Part shown: positions 1 through 6,085 of the stretch, piece after piece | Layout: the number at the start of each line of letters is the position of its first letter | Numbering within the stretch: the first letter of the stretch is position 1 | Position numbers and translations under genes: made by a program | Assembly (NCBI GenBank): GCA_902779075.1 | Contig: CACZAK010000189.1 | Span: forward strand, 1 to 8,472 | DNA length: 8,472 bases | Source of the DNA: an uncultured bacterium | GTDB lineage: Bacteria; Verrucomicrobiota; Kiritimatiellia; RFP12; UBA1067 | Reading direction: 5' to 3' | The notes under the pieces: model-generated | Told to the model about the DNA's origin: nothing | What the model saw: the letters and a program-made list of their open reading frames with translations, nothing else | Database searches by the model: none

Positions 1-1148
1 AGCCCGTAATAGACCTTGTTGGGCTGCCCGTCGGCCTTCAGGATCCCCCAGTTGCTGCCGGGGGTGTAGCCGCAGCCGTAGAAATACGCCTGGTCGAGGC
101 ATGTCGCCTGGAGCCCGCACAGGACCTGTATCGTATAGACGGCGGAATTTATCCCTCCGAGACCTGTCGTAGGGTCGACGTGCTGCGCTGTCGCCGCTGG
201 CGTGTTGAACTGGCCCCAGAAGTTCCCTGGCATGATGTAGTGCCACTCGTTTATCATCAGCTCCGTCTGCTTGAAGCCGTACTCGTCGCATATCGCCCGA
301 ATCCTCGCGGGCTCGCCGAGCATCATGTCCGGCGCGCACGAGTAGTTGTGCCACGAGATGAAGTCAGGCGCGTAGCCCGCCTCGCGGCACTTGGCGAGAA
401 GCCCACGCAGAAAGCCCTCGTCGCGGTAGCACACCGCAGGGCCGCCGAACTTGAGGTTTGGGAATCGCGCCTTGAGGCGCCCCAGCGTAAAGACGAAGAA
501 CTCGAAGAAGCGCTCGTTGTTGAGCTTCTGGTCGGGGTTCTGCGACTTAACGATCCAGCTGCCGCCGGGCCTGTCGTTCGGCTCATTCCACAGCTCCCAG
601 TAGCGCATCTTCTCGCCCCACTTGAAGCCGTTTGCCCAGCCCTCCGTGTAATGGCGTATGATTCCCTCAAGCGCGCCGACGTACTTCTCCCAGTCCTCCG
701 GCTCGACGCTGTTGTAGTAGCGCGGGTTGGCGCCGCCCTTACGCCTTGAGTTCACCGACTCGATGGACGTCCCCATTCGGTAGAGGACGTTCTGCCCGAG
801 CAGGTTGACGGTTCTGTCGAGTATCTCGTCCGTCGGGCCGAAGAAGTAGTTCGCGGGGTCGGCGGGGTCGAGGTGCATCAGCGGAAAGACGAAGTGCGTG
901 TCGCAGATGCGCTGCCCGGGGTTGATGAGCGCCCAGTCGTGCGTCCGCGCCCCCCACAGTCCGAGCGGCCCCAGCAGTTCCGGTTCCCTGCCGGAAATGC
1001 CACCGACGAGCTGCCCGCCCATGCCAGAGCCGTGGAGCGCCGGCCGCACCTTGCCGACTACTTCGCCGAAGTCGGCGTAGAACTCCGCGCCGCGCACGGA
1101 AAGGCCAATCACGGCAACCACCACAAGGAATAACATTTTAGTTTTCAT
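1..1148 (-). CDS. Secreted GH39-like glycoside hydrolase (3' end beyond window)
   Basis: This reading frame is open from an ATG at 1148 to the window edge (382 codons plus 2 bases), so the C-terminus is missing. Residues 1-21 look like a signal peptide: Lys-rich start, hydrophobic LFLVVVAVIGLSV, then G-A. The body reads as a clan GH-A (beta/alpha)8 hydrolase. An N-terminal GARTHD segment (66-71) recalls the RxHD region of GH39. YWELWNEPN (183-191) carries the presumed acid/base Glu189, SWHNYS (265-270) follows, and ELMINEW (296-302) carries the presumed nucleophile Glu301. This order and spacing fit GH39 (beta-xylosidase / alpha-L-iduronidase type), whose bacterial members are usually about 500 aa, so perhaps 100 residues are lost at the edge. 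Substrate is unknown; beta-xylosides or related plant glycans are an inference. It lies 34 nt after the 1565-aa gene and is probably cotranscribed. An in-frame ATG at 1163 (adds MGSDP, GAGAG-like... GAGAG at 1169-1173, 5 nt upstream) is an alternative start; 1148 gives the more typical Lys-led signal peptide. Other GH-A families cannot be excluded. Confidence 0.85.
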   Translation of the reverse strand, partial: MKTKMLFLVVVAVIGLSVRGAEFYADFGEVVGKVRPALHGSGMGGQLVGGISGREPELLGPLGLWGARTHDWALINPGQRICDTHFVFPLMHLDPADPANYFFGPTDEILDRTVNLLGQNVLYRMGTSIESVNSRRKGGANPRYYNSVEPEDWEKYVGALEGIIRHYTEGWANGFKWGEKMRYWELWNEPNDRPGGSWIVKSQNPDQKLNNERFFEFFVFTLGRLKARFPNLKFGGPAVCYRDEGFLRGLLAKCREAGYAPDFISWHNYSCAPDMMLGEPARIRAICDEYGFKQTELMINEWHYIMPGNFWGQFNTPAATAQHVDPTTGLGGINSAVYTIQVLCGLQATCLDQAYFYGCGYTPGSNWGILKADGQPNKVYYG

Positions 1149-1182
1149 AGGATCAGACCCCATAGTCGCTCTCGATTCTATC

Positions 1183-4100
1183 CTACCGCACGATGATCTG
1201 GAAGCCCAAACCAGCCTGCATCTCCCAGCAGCCGATATCGATGATCTTGCCCTGAATGCGAGGGGCGCCATCAAGGTCAGTCGTTGAAGTCGCGTAGGAC
1301 GAGTAGCGGTCGTTGTCGCCGGCGTTGTAGAGCGCGCCATCGCGCTTCGGGCGGTAGTTTCCGCCCGCGACGCTCTTAAATGCCGCGTCGGTGAGGTTCG
1401 TCACCGTGGAGTTGGCTCCGGTGAAGGCGGCGTCCGCCGAGAAGGCGCAGCTGTAGAACCTCGCCGCGCTCTGGTTGGCCCATTCGGCAGTTGCCGTGCC
1501 GCCGTTGCCGTAGACGACGCAGTTTACGACGAACGCCGACGAGTCGTTCACGTAGACGCCGCCAATGCCACCGCCGACGCCGCTATCCGGAGTGTTGCCG
1601 ACTACGGTGCAGTTTACAACCTTGGCAGCGCCCTCTTTCAGATAGATCGCGCCCTTTCCGGCGTGGTTGTCGCGGACAAGGCAGTTCTCGATTACACCGC
1701 CAGCCAGATACGCGCCGGAACCAATCGGCAGCCAGGTGCCGGTCTTAGCTGGCGCCTTTTCGATGATGCAGCGCGAAACGACGCCGCCGGCGATGTAGGC
1801 TCCCGGGCCAAGCGGTCCGCTCCCTACCAACGGACTCGTCAGCAGGCTGTCAACGGCCACGCCGTTGCGGATGTAGAGGTTTAGCCCCTTGCCGTCCTGC
1901 ACCGTGGAGGAGCCTCGGGCAAGAACGCAGTTCGTCACGGTTCCGTTTTCCAGTCGGACGTTGCCGCCGGCGTAGGATATGTCTGCGGCCGTCACCGTCC
2001 CGTTCGTGACGGTGAGGTTCCTGAGCACCGCGTCCTCGTCAGTGAGGCAGAAGATCCGCGCCCCCGACTTGCCGACCTTGACGGCGGAGCGGTCAGAGGC
2101 AATGCCCTCGACCGTCACCCGAGACCCGATGGCAGGAAGTCCGTTTTCCTCGTATGTCCCGGCGGCAATGTGAACCGTGACCCCGTCGACGTCGGTTGCG
2201 CACGAAGAGCTCACGTTCGTAAGCGTGGCAAGGGCGTGGGTGATCGTACGGAACGGCGCAGCGGCGGCGCCAGCATTCGCGTCGTCGCCTTCTGTCGACA
2301 CATAGAGGTCGGCTTCCGCCACGCGGATGGGCACGCTCACGTCAACCCAGTCGCCGTATTCACCGCTTCCGTTCCTGCCTCTTATCCTGGTGTAGAACAA
2401 TCCAGCAACATCGAATCGGCGGGAAATTCTGGAATCGGTCGTCACGAGGTGGGCGGATCCGTCCCCGAAGTCGAGTTCGTACGTCACCACGTCCGTGGCG
2501 CCGGCCGCATGGCAGACAAAGTCAACCGTGGCACCCTTCAGCACCGACGGATAGGACGCCACCGCGGCAGTGACGTTGAAGCTGCTCTGGTCGAGCTCGC
2601 TGCATCCAATGTCAATGTGGCTGCCGGAAATGCGCGCATTCCCGGCAATGTCAGTCTGGGAACTGGTGGACGGATAGCGCGAGTCGTCGCCTGCGTCAAC
2701 CATCGGCGACCCGAGCAGCGGCGTCCAGTATTCGTCGTCATCGAAGTAGGACGACCTGTTGGTGAGCGGCAACTTGGTCCAGTTGACGCCATTGGCGTTT
2801 TCGACGGTGGAGACGCAGTTGAAGAAGCGCGCACCGTACTGGTTGTTCGCCCACTCGGCGGCCGCCGTGCCGCCATTGCCGAAGATGACGCAGTTCACGA
2901 CGGACGCAGAGTTGTTGTTCACATAGACGCCGCCAATGCCGCCGCCAGTGCCGCTATCAGGATAGTTGCCGACGATGGTGCAGTTTACGACCTTGGCGGC
3001 GCCGTTCAAATAGATCGCGCCCTTTCCGGCATGGTTGTTGCGAACGAGGCAGTTCTCGATGACGCCGCCAGTCAAGTACGCACCAGTGCCAATCGCCAGC
3101 CAGGTGCCTTTCTTCGCCGGCGCGTTTTCGATGACACAACGCGAAACAACGCCGCCAGCAATGTAGGCACCCGAACCAAGCGATCCGCTCCCGACTAGCG
3201 GACTGGTCAGAAGGCTGTCAACAACCATGCCGCCGCTGATGTAGAGGTTCCCGCCCTTGTCGTCTGTAAGCGAGTTTATTCCGCCTCCCGTCAAGACGCA
3301 GTTCGCCACGGTTCCATTTTCCAGGCGGACGTTGCCGCCAGCGTAGGCTATGTTTACAGCCGTCACCGTTCCGTTCTGGACAGTGAGGTTCTTGAGCGCC
3401 GCGTCGGCGTGGGCGATGCGAAAGACCCGCGCGCCGGACTTGCCGATCTTGACGGCAGTGCGGTCTGCCGCGTTGCCGGCGATGACAATCGCGTTCGTGA
3501 CGACGAGACCGTTTTCGGGATAGGATCCGTCCGCGGCATTGATTATCACGTGCTGCGCGCCGCCCGCGATGGCCGCATCCGCCTTCTCGATCGCGTTGGA
3601 GATGGTGGCGAAGGGATGCTCCGCCGAGCCGTCGTCGTCGTCACTACCGGTCGTCGCCACGCAGAAGCCCACGCCGAAGTTCGCCGTCATCTCGAACGGC
3701 GCAGTCGGCGTGAAGGTGGCGGACGCCGAGGTGTCGGTGATGCCCGAAGGCAGCGTTCCAGTCCAATTGATGAACGCCTTGCCGGAATCCGGCGTCGCCG
3801 TCACGGTGATTGGCGTGTCGGTGGCGTACCAGGCGGTGCCGGACGGCGAAACCGAGCCGTCAGCGCCGGCGACGACATTCCCCTTCACCGCCGACGGCTG
3901 CCACACCCACTCGAGCCGGCGAAACGCCGCTGGCGTCGGATGGGTATAGACGAAAGACAGGGTGTTGCCGCTGTCGACGATGCTGTCGTTCGCGTCGTAG
4001 AGCCTCCAGCCCGCGCAGGAATATTCGATGGTCTCCGCGGCGTTCGTCCAGGTAATCGCGCCGCCGCAGGTGACGATGAAGTTGGTGCCGGCGGCAAGGC

Positions 4101-5880
4101 CGGTGAGGTAGCCGTTGGCGGGACTCGGCCTGCCGGCGCCCTCGGGCGTGCTGGAGATCACGAGGCGCGAATTGTCGACGGCCTGCGAGAAGCGACTACG
4201 GTCAAGCGCCTGGTTCTCGGCAATTTCCAGGTCCGTCAGCTGTCGGCTGTAGAGGCGGATCGCGTAGATCGAGCCGACGAATCCGTTGCCCTTGTTTTTC
4301 CTGTTGCCGAGGAAGGTCTCCGTCCCCGGGTCCGACCAGCTACTGCCTCCAGATGCCGTCAGCGTCGTTCCGTTGGCGAGCGCGGAGACGGGCGCGCCGG
4401 ACGAGTAACGCACCGCGAAATAGTTGTTAGAAGTCCCAGACGCGAACGGAAACATCATCTGCGATCCTTGCGAAGCATCGGTGTAAGGAATGATACTGGA
4501 AGTGTTATATATCCCGAATGCCAATCCGGAAGCGGCAGTGGACTGCAGCATAACCTGACTGCCGGAGCCGGTGTTGGAACGATAGACAATCTCCAACGTG
4601 CCGTTCTTCGCGGCAACGAAAGTGGAAGCCGTATCGGCGGATGAGAGGGTGCCATAGGAAGAGGACGTTCCGTCAAAGATCATGCTGTCGTCGCCCACGG
4701 TAGTGTTGTTGAGGCTGAACTCGTATCCGTGGACAAGATCCTTCCAGACATTCGCTCCGTCAACGTGGACACCGGCCTCGCTGTTCTGGATACCGTCCCA
4801 AAACGCAATTAGATCATCGCTGATGTAGTTAGTGGGCGAAGCGGTCATCTCCCACTGCCATTGGAGTTCGCGGTATTCCGCGGGCGACGGATGAGTGTAG
4901 GTGAAGGAGGTTTCGGGCCCGCTCGAAACCTGGGTGCCGCCTTCGTTGAAGGTCTTCCATCCAGTACAGGAATATACAGAGCCGTTGGCGTTCGTCACGG
5001 CTGCTTTGCCGCAGGAGACGGAGACAGTTCCGCCGGCCGCAAGGTCGTGGACATATCCATACTCGGGCGATGGCGAGCCTATTCCTTCCGCCGAGGTAGT
5101 CACCTTTAGCGTGTTGGAGCCGATATGGAGAATGAAGCGCATTTGGTCAATCGCCTGGTTCGCGGCAATCTCCGCGTCCGACAGCTGGCGGCTGTAGAGG
5201 CGGATGCAGTAGATGGAGCCGTCGAATCCAGCGGCCTTTGACTGCCTGTTGCCAATGATTGTATCCGTATCTGGACCGCCCCAAGTGTCGTTTGCGGAGG
5301 CTGCCCGCGTTAATCCGTTGGCGATCACAGAGTCGGGCGCTCCGGCGGCATAACGCACGGCGACGGTGTTCGTCGATGCTCCGGATGTGAACGAATACTT
5401 CGGTTTTGTGCCTCCTGAACTGGTGTATGGAAGGATTAAATTGTTGCTAAGTAGGCCGAATGCCAACCCGGCGCTCGCTGTTGACTGGAGCAGAACCTGA
5501 GTGCCACTGCCGGTGCGCGAAGCATAAACAATCTCCAACGTGCCGTTTTTCGCGGCAACAAAAGTCGAGGTTGTGTCGGCGGCGGAGAGGGTGCCGTAGG
5601 AAGAGGACGATCCGGCGAAGGTTATGCAGTCATCGCCAACGGAGTGGCCGGTGAGACTAAACTCGTAGCCTCCTTTAACATCCTTCCATACCGTCGCGCT
5701 GCCGTCGTGCGTTCCGGCGCCCGCGTTCTCGATGCCGTCCCAGCAGGCGATCAGCCCGTCCTGGACGTATGACGCCGAACCTGCCGCCTGCGCGGCGGAT
5801 GCGCCGCAGAAAATCGCAGCGGCAATCATCAGCCCGCTGAATCCACCCTTTAAGAACCTGCCGTTTCGCGAAGTCATCAT
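1183..5880 (-). CDS. Giant secreted LamG / beta-helix repeat protein (1565 aa)
   Basis: This is probably an extracellular or surface-displayed binding protein; no catalytic site was recognised. A signal peptide (1-32) has a basic start, a hydrophobic LMIAAAIF stretch and an AQA|A cleavage site. Residues about 38-344 and 352-660 are two copies of one unit: a LamG/concanavalin-like sandwich (LIA.WDGI.N at its start, then 'GTLEIVY', 'IRLYSRQL') followed by a small Cys-bearing module ending 'YTHPsPA.(Y/F)R.L.W.W'. Residues ~668-736 resemble a divergent InlB-type bacterial repeat (ITVTATPDSGKAFINWTG). Residues ~738-1095 and ~1186-1556 are two right-handed beta-helix units. Each opens with a DUF1565-like motif (STEGDDANAG..PFRTI), carries repeated N-C-hydrophobic rungs, and closes with IDIGC.E. 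A PKD domain lies between them (~1097-1185; YELDFGDG ... GLFYTRIRGRNGSG). The tail is QAGLGFQIIVR. The start at 5880 is supported by AAGGAG six bases upstream; a second ATG at 5877 is equally usable. Domain names are from motif recognition; ligand and anchoring are unknown. Confidence 0.9.
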   Translation of the reverse strand: MMTSRNGRFLKGGFSGLMIAAAIFCGASAAQAAGSASYVQDGLIACWDGIENAGAGTHDGSATVWKDVKGGYEFSLTGHSVGDDCITFAGSSSSYGTLSAADTTSTFVAAKNGTLEIVYASRTGSGTQVLLQSTASAGLAFGLLSNNLILPYTSSGGTKPKYSFTSGASTNTVAVRYAAGAPDSVIANGLTRAASANDTWGGPDTDTIIGNRQSKAAGFDGSIYCIRLYSRQLSDAEIAANQAIDQMRFILHIGSNTLKVTTSAEGIGSPSPEYGYVHDLAAGGTVSVSCGKAAVTNANGSVYSCTGWKTFNEGGTQVSSGPETSFTYTHPSPAEYRELQWQWEMTASPTNYISDDLIAFWDGIQNSEAGVHVDGANVWKDLVHGYEFSLNNTTVGDDSMIFDGTSSSYGTLSSADTASTFVAAKNGTLEIVYRSNTGSGSQVMLQSTAASGLAFGIYNTSSIIPYTDASQGSQMMFPFASGTSNNYFAVRYSSGAPVSALANGTTLTASGGSSWSDPGTETFLGNRKNKGNGFVGSIYAIRLYSRQLTDLEIAENQALDRSRFSQAVDNSRLVISSTPEGAGRPSPANGYLTGLAAGTNFIVTCGGAITWTNAAETIEYSCAGWRLYDANDSIVDSGNTLSFVYTHPTPAAFRRLEWVWQPSAVKGNVVAGADGSVSPSGTAWYATDTPITVTATPDSGKAFINWTGTLPSGITDTSASATFTPTAPFEMTANFGVGFCVATTGSDDDDGSAEHPFATISNAIEKADAAIAGGAQHVIINAADGSYPENGLVVTNAIVIAGNAADRTAVKIGKSGARVFRIAHADAALKNLTVQNGTVTAVNIAYAGGNVRLENGTVANCVLTGGGINSLTDDKGGNLYISGGMVVDSLLTSPLVGSGSLGSGAYIAGGVVSRCVIENAPAKKGTWLAIGTGAYLTGGVIENCLVRNNHAGKGAIYLNGAAKVVNCTIVGNYPDSGTGGGIGGVYVNNNSASVVNCVIFGNGGTAAAEWANNQYGARFFNCVSTVENANGVNWTKLPLTNRSSYFDDDEYWTPLLGSPMVDAGDDSRYPSTSSQTDIAGNARISGSHIDIGCSELDQSSFNVTAAVASYPSVLKGATVDFVCHAAGATDVVTYELDFGDGSAHLVTTDSRISRRFDVAGLFYTRIRGRNGSGEYGDWVDVSVPIRVAEADLYVSTEGDDANAGAAAAPFRTITHALATLTNVSSSCATDVDGVTVHIAAGTYEENGLPAIGSRVTVEGIASDRSAVKVGKSGARIFCLTDEDAVLRNLTVTNGTVTAADISYAGGNVRLENGTVTNCVLARGSSTVQDGKGLNLYIRNGVAVDSLLTSPLVGSGPLGPGAYIAGGVVSRCIIEKAPAKTGTWLPIGSGAYLAGGVIENCLVRDNHAGKGAIYLKEGAAKVVNCTVVGNTPDSGVGGGIGGVYVNDSSAFVVNCVVYGNGGTATAEWANQSAARFYSCAFSADAAFTGANSTVTNLTDAAFKSVAGGNYRPKRDGALYNAGDNDRYSSYATSTTDLDGAPRIQGKIIDIGCWEMQAGLGFQIIVR
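1450..2100 (-). repeat. Beta-helix repeat, copy 2 (C-terminal)
   Basis: This DNA encodes the conserved core of the second beta-helix unit, from KVGKSGARIF to EWANQSAARFY. It aligns almost collinearly with 2820-3471 at an offset of 1371 bases (457 codons), with many matching runs, for example the ten bases at 1560-1569 and 2931-2940. Small codon-sized differences occur, such as one extra residue in LKEGAAK versus LNGAAK. The copies differ at many third positions, so the duplication is not very recent. Confidence 0.88.
2820..3471 (-). repeat. Beta-helix repeat, copy 1 (N-terminal)
   Basis: This is the partner of 1450-2100 and encodes the core of the first beta-helix unit, from KIGKSGARVF to EWANNQYGARFFNC. 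Reading frame and order of rungs are kept between the two copies. A PKD domain separates the complete helix units. Confidence 0.88.
3901..4827 (-). repeat. LamG plus Cys-module repeat, copy 2
   Basis: This DNA encodes residues ~352-660, the second LamG-like sandwich with its trailing Cys-containing module (YSCAGW ... YTHPTPAAFRRLEWVW). It matches 4849-5769 in frame at an offset of about 942-945 bases. One clear shared run spells GTLEIVY near 4590-4610 and 5532-5552. Confidence 0.88.
4849..5769 (-). repeat. LamG plus Cys-module repeat, copy 1
   Basis: This DNA encodes residues ~38-344, directly after the signal peptide. It is the first LamG-like sandwich followed by its module (YSCTGW ... YTHPSPAEYRELQWQW). 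It is the partner of 3901-4827, with only about seven codons between the two copies. Confidence 0.88.
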
Positions 5881-5886
5881 AGCATA

Positions 5887-5892
5887 CTCCTT
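5887..5892 (-). promoter_or_regulatory. Ribosome-binding site of the 1565-aa gene
   Basis: The minus strand reads AAGGAG here, six bases before the ATG at 5880 and nine before the ATG at 5877. It is the strongest Shine-Dalgarno match among the gene starts visible in the window. An ATG at 5885 lies between the site and 5880 but is out of frame and too close to the AAGGAG. Confidence 0.75.
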
Positions 5893-5908
5893 TTGCGAGT
5901 TTGGGAAT

Positions 5909-5937
5909 ATTCTACCACAATCCGCACAAAAAGCATA
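5909..5937 (-). promoter_or_regulatory. Possible promoter for the 1565-aa gene
   Basis: TAGAAT (5909-5914), a five-of-six match to the sigma70 -10 box, lies just upstream of the AAGGAG site in an AT-rich stretch. It would give a leader of about 20 nt. The hexamer 17 bases further upstream (TATGCT, 5932-5937) is a poor -35 match, so this call rests mainly on the -10 box and position. Confidence 0.3.
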
Positions 5938-5950
5938 CCCTCTAAATTAG

Positions 5951-6082
5951 GGGGGGCTACTTCAACAACCTATCGGCTGGTATGACGACATCAAACCCAT
6001 GCTCGGCCTCAATTCGCTGACCCCATGGCATTATAGCGACAAAATTTTATCGAACGAAGATGATGAAGCCACCGCTGCATGA
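5951..6082 (+). pseudogene. Possible C-terminal remnant of an rve-type transposase
   Basis: On the strand opposite to all other genes, a frame is open from after a TAG at 5948-5950 to a TGA at 6080-6082, spelling about 43 residues. Its centre, WYDDIKPMLGLNSLTPWHY, fits the pattern at the end of IS3/IS481-type integrase domains (WYN..RPH..L..LTP..Y), with Lys-Pro-Met replacing the usual Arg-Pro-His. No start codon, ribosome-binding site, upstream catalytic region or terminal inverted repeat is present, so it would be a fragment left by an old insertion or rearrangement. An open frame of this length could arise by chance; the call rests on the motif likeness and gene-like codon choice. Confidence 0.35.
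6030..6058 (-). promoter_or_regulatory. Alternative promoter candidate with perfect TATAAT
   Basis: The minus strand has TATAAT at 6030-6035. The -35 position 17 bases upstream reads TTCGTT (6053-6058), a weak match. Use of this box would leave a leader of roughly 140 nt before the 1565-aa gene. The same bases are codons of the plus-strand fragment at 5951-6082, so the box may be fortuitous. Confidence 0.2.
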
Positions 6083-6085
6083 TCA

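Larger units (their letters stand above)
5881..6085. other. Intergenic gap between the 730-aa and 1565-aa genes
   Basis: This is the longest non-coding stretch on the operon strand. It is richer in A and T than the flanking genes. It holds the ribosome-binding site, two weak promoter candidates, a run of seven G on the plus strand (5950-5956), and the possible transposase remnant. No convincing intrinsic terminator (GC stem plus T run) was seen after the 730-aa gene, so read-through into the 1565-aa gene is possible. Confidence 0.5.

Noticed and set aside
180..749. 189-codon plus-strand open frame
   Set aside because: It is antisense to the GH39-like gene, where the WNEP and INEW motifs establish the coding strand.
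2170..3198. 342-codon plus-strand open frame
   Set aside because: It lies wholly antisense to the beta-helix and PKD coding region. The translation is Arg/Val/Ala-rich without domain motifs, as expected for the shadow of a GC-rich gene.
3409..4644. 411-codon plus-strand open frame
   Set aside because: It is antisense to the LamG and InlB-like region. It has low-complexity Arg/Gly-rich composition and no signal peptide or recognisable motif.
5935..5960. Possible hairpin formed by the CCCTAA...AGAGGG sequence
   Set aside because: The pairing leaves either a four-base stem or an unworkably small loop, and no T run follows, so it does not support a terminator or riboswitch.
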